In this document: piece by piece, positions 29,985 to 39,446 of the stretch
Position numbering within the stretch: position 1 is the stretch's first letter
Layout of the letters: each line of letters begins with the position of its first letter
Source: an uncultured bacterium
GTDB taxonomy: Bacteria; Bacillota; Clostridia; Oscillospirales; Acutalibacteraceae
NCBI GenBank assembly: GCA_949283655.1
Contig: CASDTH010000035.1
Span: 1 to 64,000, forward strand
DNA: 64,000 nt
Direction: 5' to 3'
Position numbers and translations under genes: made by a program
The notes under the pieces: generated by a model
Seen by the model: only the letters and a program-made list of their open reading frames with translations
Database searches by the model: none
Told to the model about the DNA's origin: nothing

Positions 29985-30560
29985 TTACGCTTCGTTGTAC
30001 GCGGCAAGGATGCTTTTCAGCTCCTCATCGGTGAACCTGCCAATGGGCACAAACGGCCGGGGCGCAGCCTCATGGGGTGCAATCTCCTTTTCAAACCAGC
30101 TGACGTCATGCCATGCGCCACATTTATAGCCCGTGCGCCGGTAGGTTCCAATGCAGTGAAAGCCGAGGCGGAGATGCATCCGCTCACTTTGCACATTGGC
30201 GCCAGTCACGCCGCCATAAACCATTTTCACGCCCTGTAAACACAAAATCTCCATCAGCGCGCAATAGAGCTTTGGCCCGATGCCTCGTCCGGTAAAAGAA
30301 CGGTCGAGATAAACCGACAGCTCAGCGTTCCACTGATATGCCTCCCGCTCCATTTGCCTGTGCGCATATGCATAGCCAATCGCCTGCCCGGCCTCCTCGC
30401 ACACCAGATACGGGTACTCCCTGCCAATGGCGGCGATACGACCGGCAAACGCCTGCTCGGACGGCAGAGAGCACTCAAAGGTAATTGGCGTATCAATATA
30501 CTGCTCATATATTTTCAGCAGCGCCGCGCTATCCTCCTCCGTAGCAAACCGGATTTTCAT
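29985..30560 (-). CDS. GNAT family N-acetyltransferase (phosphinothricin acetyltransferase-like)
   Basis: The 191-residue protein starts MKIRFATEEDSAALLKIYEQYI and has the acetyl-CoA-binding segment LDRSFTGRGIGPKLYCALM, followed by GVTGANVQSERMHLRLGF. This is the pattern of the Pat/Bar-like acetyltransferases that act on the amino groups of small molecules. Whether it confers resistance to anything cannot be told. The ATG at 30560 has GGAGGA 7 bases upstream; the annotated frame could begin 5 codons earlier with a poorer site. Confidence 0.88.
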   Translation of the reverse strand: MKIRFATEEDSAALLKIYEQYIDTPITFECSLPSEQAFAGRIAAIGREYPYLVCEEAGQAIGYAYAHRQMEREAYQWNAELSVYLDRSFTGRGIGPKLYCALMEILCLQGVKMVYGGVTGANVQSERMHLRLGFHCIGTYRRTGYKCGAWHDVSWFEKEIAPHEAAPRPFVPIGRFTDEELKSILAAYNEA

Positions 30561-30615
30561 CGTAAACTCCTCCATCCGCCTTCGTAGAGCCTGTGCGCCT
30601 TAGCCGCCACTCCGC

Positions 30616-31404
30616 TTATTTTAAAAGTGTCTCATAGTGAAAGCGGCCCAGCGCCCGTTTGAGCAACAGCCAGGCAATCAGCACACACACCACGCCCAGG
30701 CCCAGCAGGAACCACGCGTTTATCAGCAGTAGGCCTGTAAACTGCCCCGCCACCAGCAGCACCAGCGGCAGGACGAGGAACACCGCCCCCTGCTGGGATT
30801 CCTCCACGCTCTGCGCCTTAGCAGAGCCCCTCACAATCAGTGTCACAGCGATCAGAGAGACGGCCGGGGCCACCAGCAACAGGATCACCGGCCAGCTGAC
30901 ACCGGGTGTAAAAAGGCTACCAGTGAAGCAATAGAGCTCTATCTCCACCACCAGCAGCATCGCGCCAAAGGAGAGCAAGGAGACCAGCATACTCAGAGAA
31001 AACGCAGCCAGCACCTTTGCCCGAAAAATTTGCGGCAACGACAATGGGCAATAGAGCAGGGTTTCCAGCGTGTGCTTTTCCTTTTCCCCCACAAAGGCGC
31101 TCGCCGCCATAACGGAAGAAGCCATAATCGGGATGATAAGAAAAAACACCGGCATGATGTGGTTGAGCAGCAGCGCGGCCATCGTGCGCTCCACTCCACC
31201 GGCCAGCTCCGCCTGGGGCATGAGGGCCAGCAGTTGCTCAAGCTCCCCCAGCTCCTCCGACAGCAAAAACAGCAGCGCCACAAACCCTGCCGGGAACAGC
31301 ACCGCCAAAACCAGCGGGACGATCAGCAGCGAGGGGAACAGCCGCTTGTTGGCGGCGACACCCTTGAAATCTTTCTGGATGATGGCGGCCATCGCACGGT
31401 TCAT
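30616..31404 (-). CDS. ABC-2 type transporter permease
   Basis: The 262-residue membrane protein has about six hydrophobic segments. Its first lines (AAIIQKDFKGVAANKRLFPS) and the segment AASAFVGEKEKHTLETLLYCPLS match the ABC-2/NatB-like exporter subunit type. The latter resembles the conserved EKE..TLE stretch of these permeases. It overlaps the end of its ATPase gene by 4 bases. The exported substrate is unknown. Confidence 0.9.
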   Translation of the reverse strand: MNRAMAAIIQKDFKGVAANKRLFPSLLIVPLVLAVLFPAGFVALLFLLSEELGELEQLLALMPQAELAGGVERTMAALLLNHIMPVFFLIIPIMASSVMAASAFVGEKEKHTLETLLYCPLSLPQIFRAKVLAAFSLSMLVSLLSFGAMLLVVEIELYCFTGSLFTPGVSWPVILLLVAPAVSLIAVTLIVRGSAKAQSVEESQQGAVFLVLPLVLLVAGQFTGLLLINAWFLLGLGVVCVLIAWLLLKRALGRFHYETLLK

Positions 31405-32315
31405 TGCCCTTCCCCCTCCTGCTGTGCCGTCAGCGCAAAATAAAGCTCCTCCAATGAAGGGCGCTTTGCCAGCACCTGATAAAGGCTGCCGCCCGCCCCC
31501 ACAATTTGACGGACGATCTGCGGAATCTCCTCCTCGGAATGCAGCTCCATTTCAAACAGGCCCGCCCCGGTTGCCCGGCAGGGCAGAGAATCTGGCACAC
31601 GGCTTGCCTGAAGGCTAAGCGTGAGGCCGGGGCTCACCCGTGCGCGCAGCTCCTCCAGCGTGCCCGCTGCCAGCAGCCGGCCCTGATCAATCAGGCCATA
31701 ACGCGTGCATATCTCCTGCGCATAGCGCAGCTGATGCGTGCAGAGAAAAACGGTAACGCCTCTCTCCCCTGCGAGGCGGCGAATCATTCGGTTGACATTC
31801 TGCGCGCTCTCCGGATCCAATCCAGAGGTGGGCTCATCCAAAAATAGCACCTGCGGCTGGTGGATCAGCGCCCGGGCCAGCGAGAGGCGCTGGCGCATCC
31901 CGGTGGAATAGGCTGCAAGTTTCTGCCCGCCCGCTCGCGAAAGCTCCAGCTGCTCCAGCAGCGATTTGGCACGCTTTTCGCACTCTGACGGGGCGACGCC
32001 GAACAGCGAGCCGTAAAACAGCAGGTTTTGCAACCCAGTGAGGTGATCATACATCTGGGCGTGCTCTGTCACCACACCGGAGACCGCATGCGCCCTTTCC
32101 GGCTGTTTAGACGGGTCAAAGCCGAGCACCCGGCAGCTCCCCTCCGAAGGGGTGAGCATCCCGTTGAGCAGCTTGACGGTGGTGGTTTTGCCCGCCCCGT
32201 TTGGGCCGAGGAAGCCAAAAACCTCCCCCTCCTTCAGGGCAAGGCTGATCTGATCCACAGCCCGCTTGCCACCCGGATAGGTTTTGGAAAGATGATCGAG
32301 CTCGACCGCCTGCAT
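31401..32315 (-). CDS. ABC transporter ATP-binding protein (NatA/CcmA-like)
   Basis: The 304-residue ATPase has Walker A GPNGAGKT at 37-44, signature YSTGMRQRLSLA, Walker B VLFLDEPTSGLDP and H-loop CTHQL. A C-terminal extension of about 80 residues beyond the core is typical of drug- or sodium-export ATPases. It pairs with the downstream permease through a 4-base overlap. It lies 41 bases downstream of the interrupted lipoprotein gene. Confidence 0.93.
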   Translation of the reverse strand: MQAVELDHLSKTYPGGKRAVDQISLALKEGEVFGFLGPNGAGKTTTVKLLNGMLTPSEGSCRVLGFDPSKQPERAHAVSGVVTEHAQMYDHLTGLQNLLFYGSLFGVAPSECEKRAKSLLEQLELSRAGGQKLAAYSTGMRQRLSLARALIHQPQVLFLDEPTSGLDPESAQNVNRMIRRLAGERGVTVFLCTHQLRYAQEICTRYGLIDQGRLLAAGTLEELRARVSPGLTLSLQASRVPDSLPCRATGAGLFEMELHSEEEIPQIVRQIVGAGGSLYQVLAKRPSLEELYFALTAQQEGEGQ

Positions 32316-32356
32316 AAAAGGCCCTCCCCGCTTTGTTTTAAAACAGCCTTTTTCCG

Positions 32357-32956
32357 CTACGATATGTCCAAGCCAGGCATATCATATGTTACTCCAATGG
32401 AAGGTTTAGAAGAAACATCATTCAATTCATAATCAATGATAACCGTACCTTTGTTGGATTCCAACTCCATTTCATATATGGTGTAAAGGGATTCATAGGT
32501 TATTTTAGGGTCTTTGGGGCCACCATAGGAATCATAAAATTGCTCTGCCAACCGGTACATATCTTCCTTGGTGAAGGTTGAAGATGAAGCTGTGCAAGTA
32601 ATTGAATTTAGCTTCTCATCCTCGTCAAAATGATACATAATTCTCACTTCTGTATCACGCTCACGGGCCAGCTTTACGATCGCCAAATCGCTTGTGATAT
32701 CATAGGCCATCAAAGATGTCCCCTGCCCAACCGGCTCTGCATCCGGAAGCAGTTCTTGCACCTCTTCCCTTGCCATCCCATAATAAAATTCCGGCTTGAA
32801 CTCTGGAATACGGCTTTGCGAAAGTGATTCGCTTTGCACAGTGCCGCTATCAGATACACTGGGCTCCTCCACCTCATTAGGAGCTGTCTGGCATCCTCAC
32901 AGCGACAGCACGATGCAAATTCCGATAAACAAACCCACCAGTTTTTTCATCATCAT
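32357..32956 (-). pseudogene. Lipoprotein gene interrupted by TGA at the lipobox
   Basis: Three consecutive ATGs (32956, 32953, 32950) follow GGGAGGAG at the end of pflA. The frame reads MKKLVGLFIGICIVLSL, then TGA at 32897-32899, then GCQTAPNEVEEPSVSD and about 160 more residues to a stop at 32357. Lipobox position -2 is thus a stop codon directly before Gly-Cys. The rest of the frame is intact, with PEFYYGMAREEVQELL resembling small periplasmic-repeat domains; no family is claimed. Either this is a very recent nonsense mutation, a sequence error, or readthrough. A GTG at 32872 could start a cytoplasmic form, without a good ribosome-binding site. Confidence 0.75.
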
Positions 32957-33693
32957 TCTCCTCCCCTATGTTCTCTTGTTTTTCCCAATTCCTCCTGGCA
33001 GATGCACTGTAGCCTTTGCAGTTCCTCCTCCCCCATCTCCGGCGTATCCGCCAGCGGGAAAGGGATGCCCATCCGCTCATATTTCTCCATGCATAGCTTG
33101 TGAAATGGCAAAAGCTCCAGCCGCTCCAGGTTGCCAAACCACCCGGCCAGCTGCGCAATCCGGCGCACCTGCTCCGGGCGATCCGTCAGCCCCGGCACGA
33201 CCACATGCCGCACCCAAAGCGGGATTTTCATCGCCTGCGTCAATTTGAAAAAGCGCATAACCTGCTCAAAGGATGCACCGCAGTGCACCCGGTATTCCTC
33301 TTCGCTGGCAAACTTGAGATCGCACAGCACAAGGCTGGTTTCCGCCAGCACCTCGCGCGCCTGTTCCAAATTCCCAACACCCGAGGTATCCAGTGCCGTG
33401 TGGATGCCCTGCCCGCGCAGCAGGCGGAAAAGCGCTGCCACAAACGGCGCCTGTAGCAGAGGCTCCCCGCCAGAAACCGTCACCCCACCGTTGCGGAGAT
33501 AGGGCCGGTAACGCAGGATCTTATCGCAAACCTCCTCGGGCGTATACAGCGTACCACCCTGTGGAGCCCACGTATCCGGGTTGTGGCAATAGACACACCT
33601 GAGCGGGCAGCCCTGCATAAAAACAACGAACCGCACGCCGGGCCCATCCACTGCGCCCATGGATTGAAAGGAATGAATCCGCCCCTGCATCAT
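32953..33693 (-). CDS. pflA: Pyruvate formate-lyase activating enzyme
   Basis: This radical SAM enzyme installs the glycyl radical on pyruvate formate-lyase. The 246-residue protein has the signature CPLRCVYC at about 29-36, [13 protein letters not shown], and the C-terminal half [14 protein letters not shown] and [13 protein letters not shown], normal for PflA. It overlaps pflB by 4 bases (ATGA), so activator and target are coupled, and its own end overlaps the start of the lipoprotein gene. Confidence 0.97.
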   Translation of the reverse strand: MMQGRIHSFQSMGAVDGPGVRFVVFMQGCPLRCVYCHNPDTWAPQGGTLYTPEEVCDKILRYRPYLRNGGVTVSGGEPLLQAPFVAALFRLLRGQGIHTALDTSGVGNLEQAREVLAETSLVLCDLKFASEEEYRVHCGASFEQVMRFFKLTQAMKIPLWVRHVVVPGLTDRPEQVRRIAQLAGWFGNLERLELLPFHKLCMEKYERMGIPFPLADTPEMGEEELQRLQCICQEELGKTREHRGGE

Positions 33694-35924
33694 GCGATCG
33701 ACTGGTGGAAGGTGCGTGAAATCACCTCCCGCTGCTGCTCCTTCGTCAGCTTATGGAAGTTGACGGCGTAGCCGGAAACACGAATCGTCAAGTTCGGGTA
33801 TTTCTCCGGGTTGTTATAGGCGTCGACGAGCATCTCCCGGTTCATCACATTCACGTTGATGTGGTGCGCATTCTGCGCAAAATAGCCGTCCAAAATCGCC
33901 ACCAAATTTTCACAGCGCTGCTCCGGCGTTTTGCCCAACGCCTGCGGGATGATGGAGAAGGTGTTGGAAATACCATCACGGCAGCATTCATAGGGGAGCT
34001 TGGCCACGGAGTTTAGCGAGGCCAGCGCACCGTTTTTCTCCCGCCCGTGCATCGGGTTCGCGCCCGGAGCAAAGGGCTCGCCCGCCTTCCGGCCATCCGG
34101 CGTAGCGCCGGTCTTTCTGCCGTAAACCACGTTGGAGGTGATCGTCAGGATGGAGAGCGTGTGCTCTGCGCCGCGGTAAGCGGGAGTCTTTTTCAGCTCC
34201 TCATAAAACAACCGGATCTGATCGCATGCAATCTGATCCACGCGGTCGTCGTCATTGCCAAAGGCCGGGTATTCACCCTCTGTCTCAAAGCCAGTGATCA
34301 GGCCGCTTTTATCGCGCAGCACGCGCACCTTCGCATATTTGATGGCGGAGAGAGAATCCGCCAGCACAGACAGCCCTGCCGCGCCAAAGGCCATAAAGCG
34401 GTGCACCTGCGTATCATGCAGCGCCATCTGCGTTTTTTCATAGGCATATTTATCATGCATATAGTGGATGATATTCATCGTGTTGACATAGGTCTTTGCA
34501 AGCCACGGGCGATAGATATCCATCAGCTCCAGCACCTTGCCATAGTCAAGATACTCCCCCTCATAGGGCGTGTGCACAGGGCCAACCTGCATGCCGGTTT
34601 TTTCATCCCGGCCGCCGTTGAGGCTCATCAGCAGGAGCTTGGCGAGGTTGGCGCGCGCGCCGAAGAACTGCATCTGCTTGCCCACCTTCATGGCGGATAC
34701 GCAGCAGGCGATGGCATAATCGTCGCCATAAATCGGGCGCATCAAATCATCGTTTTCATACTGAATGGCATCCGTATCGCAGGAGACCTTGGCTGCATAG
34801 CGCTTAAATGCCTCCGGCAGCTGGGCCGACCACAGCACCGTCAGATTCGGCTCAGCGGAGGAGCCGAGGTTATACAGCGTGTGCAGCACCCGGTAGGAAC
34901 TCTTGGTCACCAGGGTACGGCCATCCTCGCCCATGCCGCCGATGGCTTCGGTAATCCACATCGGGTCGCCGCCAAACAGCTCGTTATAGGCCGGCGTGCG
35001 CAGGTGCCGCGCCATGCGCAGCTTCATCACAAAATCGTCAAACAGCTCCTGTGCACCGGTTTCATCCAGCACGCCATTTTTCAGATCGCGCTCAAAATAA
35101 ATATCCAAAAACGTACTCGTGCGCCCAAGGCTCATCGCGGCGCCATTCTGCTCCTTAATCGCGCCCAGATAGCCGAAATAGAGCCACTGCACCGCCTCCC
35201 GCGCCGTCTGCGCCGGGCGGGAGATATCATAGCCATATTGCAGCGCCATCTCCTTGAGATAGCCGAGGAATGTGATCTGCTGATACAGCTCCTCAGAAAG
35301 CCGGATGGAATCCACATCCATCACACCCTGCGCAAGCTGCTCCTTATCCTTCTTTTTCTCCTCAATCAGGCGATCGATCCCGTAAAGGGCCACACGGCGG
35401 TAATCTCCAATAATGCGGCCGCGGCCATAAGCGTCCGGCAGGCCGGTGATGATCCCGCAGTGGCGGGCCTTGCGCGTCTCCTCCCCATACACACGGAACA
35501 CGCCGTCGTTATGCGTGGTGCGGAAGCGGAACTCCTCCTCCACCTTGTTGGAGAGGTGGTAGCCATAGGCCTCGCACGCCTCGCGCGTCATGCGGATTCC
35601 GCCAAAGGGGTTAACACCCCGGCGCAGCGGCCGGTCTGTCTGCAAGCCAACGATGAGCTCCTTACCCTGATCCAGGTAACCGGGGTTATAGCTTGTTAGG
35701 GAGGAGACCGTTTCCGTTTCAATATCCAGCACACCGCCGAATTCCTGCTCCAGCTTCAGCAGGTTGGAGAGCTTGTGATTAAGCTCCTGCGTGCGCTGTG
35801 TCGGCCCTGCGAGGAACGAGGCATCCCCCTCATAAGGTGTGTAATTGCGCTGAATAAAATCGCGCACATCAATTGTCTCCTGCCACTTACCAGGCCGAAA
35901 GCCCTGCCATGCGTTTTGCTCCAT
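33690..35924 (-). CDS. pflB: Formate C-acetyltransferase (pyruvate formate-lyase)
   Basis: It cleaves pyruvate with CoA to acetyl-CoA and formate under anoxic conditions. The 744-residue protein has the paired active-site cysteines in AIACCVSAM (about 407-408) and the glycyl-radical site RVSGYAVNF with Gly about 718. Length and ends match PflB. The start is the ATG at 35924, preceded by AAAGGGG; the open frame further upstream runs into the riboswitch. Transcription begins about 160 bases upstream, and passes a ZTP riboswitch and a terminator before the gene. Confidence 0.98.
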   Translation of the reverse strand: MEQNAWQGFRPGKWQETIDVRDFIQRNYTPYEGDASFLAGPTQRTQELNHKLSNLLKLEQEFGGVLDIETETVSSLTSYNPGYLDQGKELIVGLQTDRPLRRGVNPFGGIRMTREACEAYGYHLSNKVEEEFRFRTTHNDGVFRVYGEETRKARHCGIITGLPDAYGRGRIIGDYRRVALYGIDRLIEEKKKDKEQLAQGVMDVDSIRLSEELYQQITFLGYLKEMALQYGYDISRPAQTAREAVQWLYFGYLGAIKEQNGAAMSLGRTSTFLDIYFERDLKNGVLDETGAQELFDDFVMKLRMARHLRTPAYNELFGGDPMWITEAIGGMGEDGRTLVTKSSYRVLHTLYNLGSSAEPNLTVLWSAQLPEAFKRYAAKVSCDTDAIQYENDDLMRPIYGDDYAIACCVSAMKVGKQMQFFGARANLAKLLLMSLNGGRDEKTGMQVGPVHTPYEGEYLDYGKVLELMDIYRPWLAKTYVNTMNIIHYMHDKYAYEKTQMALHDTQVHRFMAFGAAGLSVLADSLSAIKYAKVRVLRDKSGLITGFETEGEYPAFGNDDDRVDQIACDQIRLFYEELKKTPAYRGAEHTLSILTITSNVVYGRKTGATPDGRKAGEPFAPGANPMHGREKNGALASLNSVAKLPYECCRDGISNTFSIIPQALGKTPEQRCENLVAILDGYFAQNAHHINVNVMNREMLVDAYNNPEKYPNLTIRVSGYAVNFHKLTKEQQREVISRTFHQSIA

Positions 35925-35962
35925 TGCAAAAATCCCCTTTCTAACAAGCCTGCGCCACAAGC

Positions 35963-35998
35963 AAAAAGGGCAGTGTACGGCGTAACCATACACTGCCC
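35963..35998 (-). terminator. Riboswitch-controlled terminator in the pflB leader
   Basis: On the minus strand GGGCAGTGTA (35989-35998) pairs perfectly with TACACTGCCC (35968-35977) across an 11-base loop, followed by TTTTT. The first arm contains the GGGCA that ends the ZTP aptamer, so the two structures exclude each other. Confidence 0.85.
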
Positions 35999-36072
35999 AG
36001 ACGGCCGGCAAAAATCAGGCGCTTCATTCCCCCGTGGTTGTGCCCACAATGCTCCGTCAGTCATGAACGCCC
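35994..36072 (-). ncRNA. ZTP riboswitch (pfl motif)
   Basis: The minus strand shows the features of this aptamer: GGCG-TTCA/TGAA-CGCC outer helix, ATGACTGACGG, a small GTGG/CCAC hairpin followed by GGGGGA, a variable spacer, and GCCGGCCGTCTGGGCA. GACGG and CCGTC can form the pseudoknot. The family senses the folate-stress signal ZMP/ZTP; known members turn on one-carbon and purine genes, and the motif was first named for pfl. Here it lies between the promoter and pflB and overlaps a terminator, so ligand should permit read-through. Confidence 0.9.
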
Positions 36073-36089
36073 TTTCAAATTGTATCTTT

Positions 36090-36118
36090 AGCGTACCGTA
36101 TCCAGGGTGAAAAGTCAA
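36090..36118 (-). promoter_or_regulatory. Probable promoter of pflB
   Basis: TTGACT (36113-36118) and TACGCT (36090-36095) are 17 bases apart on the minus strand, immediately upstream of the ZTP aptamer. The -35 box is good and the -10 box weak. Confidence 0.6.
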
Positions 36119-36245
36119 GCGGGAAACGCGAGCCTTTCGAATTTCAGAGAAATCCATAAACCCGGCCATGTAATATTCCAAAAAACGGTCATTTTGCAGC
36201 CTGGGCCGGAACCCACAGCCAAACGGCGGCGCATCTGTAGCCGGG

Positions 36246-36728
36246 TTATTTATGGTACTTTCCGCCGCTGCCAATCTCAAACGCACGGTAAACCTGCTCG
36301 AGCAGCATCACCCGAGCCAGCTGGTGCGGAAACGTCATCTGCGACATGGAAAGCCTTTCCTTCGCCCGCGCTTTCACCGCGTCCGAAAGGCCCCAGGAAC
36401 CCCCGATGACAAAGCAGACACAGCTCACGCCCCTCACCGCGAGCCGCTCCAGCTCTGCGCTGAACTGCTCGGAGGAACGCTGCCGCCCCTCAACACACAT
36501 CGCATAGACATACGCACCCATAGGAATCCGCGATAAAATCCGCTCCCCCTCCTGCACAAGCACGGCAGAAAGCTGTGCGGGGGAAGGTGCATCCGGTACC
36601 CGGGCTGGTGGAAGCTCCTCAATCTCTAACCGGCAAAAAGCCGAAAGCCGCTTTTGATACTCTGCGCAGGCCTCACGCAGATAGCCCTCCTTGAGTTTGC
36701 CAATGCAAATCAGCTTCACGCGCAGCAT
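36246..36728 (-). CDS. rlmH: 23S rRNA pseudouridine-1915 N3-methyltransferase RlmH
   Basis: It methylates pseudouridine 1915 in helix 69 of 23S rRNA. The 160-residue SPOUT protein begins MLRVKLICIGKLKEGYL and has FVIGGSWGLSD and the C-terminal MTFPHQLARVMLLEQVYRA, then GGKYHK, as in RlmH throughout bacteria. GGAGGATGAACG precedes the ATG. A terminator-like hairpin stands right before its ribosome-binding site, after the walJ-like gene. Confidence 0.97.
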   Translation of the reverse strand: MLRVKLICIGKLKEGYLREACAEYQKRLSAFCRLEIEELPPARVPDAPSPAQLSAVLVQEGERILSRIPMGAYVYAMCVEGRQRSSEQFSAELERLAVRGVSCVCFVIGGSWGLSDAVKARAKERLSMSQMTFPHQLARVMLLEQVYRAFEIGSGGKYHK

Positions 36729-36743
36729 CGTTCATCCTCCATT

Positions 36744-36778
36744 AAAAATGGGAAAGCACTCGCTCAGGCCGCTTTCCC
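36744..36778 (-). terminator. Intrinsic terminator between the walJ-like gene and rlmH
   Basis: GGGAAAGC (36771-36778) and GCTTTCCC (36750-36757) pair on the minus strand and are followed by ATTTTTAAT. The rlmH ribosome-binding site comes within 5 bases of the T-run, so it may act as a partial terminator. Confidence 0.65.
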
Positions 36779-36797
36779 CTGCGTGCTCCAGGTCTGA

Positions 36798-37589
36798 TCA
36801 AAACACGGTCACCGGCGCAGAACACACCGGCTCCGCCACATGCAGCAGGTAATCCCGTCCCTCCTGCGCACCTGCCTCCCCAAGGGCAGCGACCGCCGTC
36901 TGCCGGGCAAGCTGCGGGATGTTATTCTCCCGGCTCAGATGAGCAAGGCAGAGCCGTGTCGTCCCCCGCTCCACAAGTTGCCCAAGCACACAGGAGCAGG
37001 CGTCATTGGAGAGATGCCCCCGGTCCGAAAGGATCCGGCGCTTGAGCGGGTAAGGGTAGGGCCCATTCTCCAGCATGCGGACGTCGTGATTGGATTCCAG
37101 CACCACCAGATCACAGCCGGAAATAGCCTCCATCACCTCATTCGTCATCACGCCCATATCCGTCGCCACAGCGAGCCGCCGGTTTCCAGGCAGCTCCACA
37201 ACATAGCCGAAACCCTCCCGGCAGTCGTGCGGAATCGGAAAGGGGCGGACGAATAGGCTCCCAGCCTCCATACCGCTCCTTGGTACAACACCGGAAGGGA
37301 ATTTCCCGTTTAAAATTTGCGCCTCCTCCAAAGCCTGCAGCGTACCCTCGGAGGCGTAAACGCCAATCTGATGGCGGGCTGCAAACACGCGCAGCCCCTT
37401 GACATGGTCACTGTGCTCGTGGGTGACAAAAATCGCGCACAACTGCGCAGGGTCGGCATCAATCCGGCGCAGCGCAAGCTCCAATTGCTTTGCCGACATC
37501 CCTGCATCAATCAGGATGCTGCTGCCAGAGGCCGCTATGTACATGCTGTTGCCGCTGCTGGAAGAAAACAGCGGGGAAAACCGCGCCAT
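36798..37589 (-). CDS. MBL-fold metallo-hydrolase (WalJ/YycJ-like)
   Basis: The 263-residue protein starts MARFSPLFSSSSGNSMYI, has the metallo-beta-lactamase motif THEHSDH at about 55-61, a later VLESNHD and a C-terminal CLAHLSREN. This is the pattern of the WalJ/YycJ family, putative exonucleases near the WalKR system and often near rlmH. The ATG at 37589 has AGGTGG upstream; the longer frame crosses the murA terminator. Confidence 0.9.
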   Translation of the reverse strand: MARFSPLFSSSSGNSMYIAASGSSILIDAGMSAKQLELALRRIDADPAQLCAIFVTHEHSDHVKGLRVFAARHQIGVYASEGTLQALEEAQILNGKFPSGVVPRSGMEAGSLFVRPFPIPHDCREGFGYVVELPGNRRLAVATDMGVMTNEVMEAISGCDLVVLESNHDVRMLENGPYPYPLKRRILSDRGHLSNDACSCVLGQLVERGTTRLCLAHLSRENNIPQLARQTAVAALGEAGAQEGRDYLLHVAEPVCSAPVTVF

Positions 37590-37611
37590 CCAACCACCTG
37601 ACCTTCCCACA

Positions 37612-37640
37612 TGAAAAAAGGGCGCATCCGCCCCTTTTCC
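37612..37640 (-). terminator. Intrinsic terminator after murA
   Basis: On the minus strand AAGGGGCG pairs with GCGCCCTT around a 3-base loop and is followed by TTTTTTC. Confidence 0.7.
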
Positions 37641-37714
37641 TTTTTCATTTTCGCCGCAAAACGGAGAGCACACCGCCAGCATCGCTTGCTTAGGCAAAGC
37701 GAGCCCCGCCAAGC

Positions 37715-38998
37715 TCAAACCGCTTTCTCGACAACCGCGTCCGGGTAATCCCGGCGCACAATATCCGCGCCGAGCGCGGAAAACTTTTCCACCACATCCT
37801 CATACCCGCGGTCAATGTGCTGAATATTTTCAATCTCGGTCGTGCCCTCGGCCGCCAGGCCTGCAATCAGCATGGCTGCCCCGGCGCGCAGGTCATCCGC
37901 CTTCACCGGCGCTCCCGTGAGCTCCCGCACGCCCTCAATGACGGCAACCTTACCATCCACCTGCACATTCGCGCCCATGCGGGTCAACTGCGCCACATAG
38001 CGGTAGCGGTTATCCGACACATTTTCGGACACAATGCTGGTGCCGCTCGCCAACGAAAGCAGCACAGACATCTGCGGCTGCATATCTGTCGGGAAGCCGG
38101 GGTGCGGCATGGTTTTGATGTTGCACTTGCTCAACTTCCCGACATAGCGCACTCGGATGGAATCATCGTATTCCGTTACCTCCAGCCCGCACTCCTCCAG
38201 CTTGGCGGAGATGGATTCCAGATGCTTCGGAATCACATTCTTCACCAGCACATCGCCCTTGGTCGCGCCGGCCGCTACCATGTAGGTGCCTGCCTCAATC
38301 TGATCGGGGATGATTGAATAGGTGCAGCCGTGCAGCTGCTCTACGCCGTGGATTTTAATTACATCCGTCCCGGCGCCGCGTACATCGGCGCCCATAGAGT
38401 TCAAAAAATTCGCCAAGTCCACAATATGCGGCTCCTTCGCCGCGTTTTCGATCACCGTCAGCCCGCGCGCCTTAACAGCGGCCAGCATAATATTCACCGT
38501 GGCACCTACAGACACCACGTCCATATAAATCGAGCTGCCAATCAGTTTCTCTGCGCGCACATTGACCATCGCATTCTCAATGTTGACATCTGCGCCAAGG
38601 AACTCAAAGCCTTTGATATGCTGATCGATCGGGCGGATACCAAGATCACAGCCGCCCGGCATGGAAACACGCGCCTGATGATACCGGCCCAGCAGAGCGC
38701 CAATCAGATAATAGGAGGCGCGCATGTGCTTCGTCAGCTCATCCGGCACGGTGAAAGAATGCACCGTGCTCGCATCAATTTCAAGGATATGCTTATTGAT
38801 AACGCGCACGCCCGCGCCAATTTGCTTTAAAATACGCACCATATAGGTGACGTCACTGATATTCGGTATATTTTCAATCCGGCACACATCATCCGCAAGG
38901 ATTGTGGCAGGCAGAATAGCAACAACAGCGTTTTTCGCCCCGCTGATGGAAACCTCTCCACGAAGCGGACGCCCTCCGTGAATGACGAATTTCTCCAA
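37715..38998 (-). CDS. murA: UDP-N-acetylglucosamine 1-carboxyvinyltransferase
   Basis: MurA takes the first committed step of peptidoglycan synthesis, adding enolpyruvate to UDP-GlcNAc. The 427-residue protein has the active-site Cys (about 117) in MPGGCDLGIRPIDQHIKG and a C-terminal GAAMLIAGLAAEGTTEI. Cys at this site makes it the fosfomycin-sensitive type by family knowledge. The start is inferred as TTG at 38998, 8 bases after GGGAG, giving the usual MEKFVIHGG end; no ATG at that place exists, and an ATG 13 codons upstream would add an untypical extension. Confidence 0.96.
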   Translation of the reverse strand: MEKFVIHGGRPLRGEVSISGAKNAVVAILPATILADDVCRIENIPNISDVTYMVRILKQIGAGVRVINKHILEIDASTVHSFTVPDELTKHMRASYYLIGALLGRYHQARVSMPGGCDLGIRPIDQHIKGFEFLGADVNIENAMVNVRAEKLIGSSIYMDVVSVGATVNIMLAAVKARGLTVIENAAKEPHIVDLANFLNSMGADVRGAGTDVIKIHGVEQLHGCTYSIIPDQIEAGTYMVAAGATKGDVLVKNVIPKHLESISAKLEECGLEVTEYDDSIRVRYVGKLSKCNIKTMPHPGFPTDMQPQMSVLLSLASGTSIVSENVSDNRYRYVAQLTRMGANVQVDGKVAVIEGVRELTGAPVKADDLRAGAAMLIAGLAAEGTTEIENIQHIDRGYEDVVEKFSALGADIVRRDYPDAVVEKAV

Positions 38999-39162
38999 TC
39001 GGCACACTCCCTTTTCCCTTTTCGGTAAGCGCTGATACATCTCGACCCATATCAAAAACGGTCATCATAAAGAAACTGCGTGCGAGCATTTTGGCTCGAG
39101 GCATAAAAAATGCAAAAATAGCTATCTAGCTAACTTCATCAGTGATTACCCAAACCTTTGCT

Positions 39163-39191
39163 ATTATACCACCAAAGAGCGCGGATTAAAA
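39163..39191 (-). promoter_or_regulatory. Probable promoter of murA
   Basis: TATAAT (39163-39168) with an extended TGG before it, and a weak -35 TTTTAA (39186-39191) 17 bases upstream. It would give a leader of about 155 bases. Confidence 0.6.
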
Positions 39192-39409
39192 GAGATTATC
39201 TGTACAATTTTTAACGCGGCCGCCGCATTGCCTTCAACAGGTTCTATAAAATCATTTCCATCAAAAAACGCTTCTCCTCACTTCCCGACTAGCCTTCCGC
39301 TTTTGACGCCGCCAAAATAAAAAATTTTCCTATAAAGCACTCCAGCATATTCACGCAAGGGGTTGCGATTCCCTATGCGATTTTGGAGCTGCGAAAGCCG
39401 CCCGTTTCA

Positions 39410-39446
39410 AATAAAAAAGCTGCTCGGGATGCGCTCCCTAGCAGCC
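39410..39446 (-). terminator. Intrinsic terminator of the rplU-prp-rpmA operon
   Basis: GCTGCTAGGGA pairs with TCCCGAGCAGC (39435-39445 with 39419-39429) around a 5-base loop on the minus strand, followed by TTTTTTATT. Confidence 0.85.

Noticed and set aside
34047..35699. A 550-codon plus-strand frame opposite pflB
   Set aside because: Shadow of pflB caused by GC-rich codon use; Leu/His/Ile-rich sequence without any family.
35756..36286. A 176-codon minus-strand frame across the pflB leader
   Set aside because: It runs through the riboswitch and terminator and into pflB in a different phase; the non-coding RNA explains the region.
38889..39104. A 71-codon minus-strand frame overlapping the murA start
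   Set aside because: Out of phase with murA, no ribosome-binding site at a sensible distance and no family.
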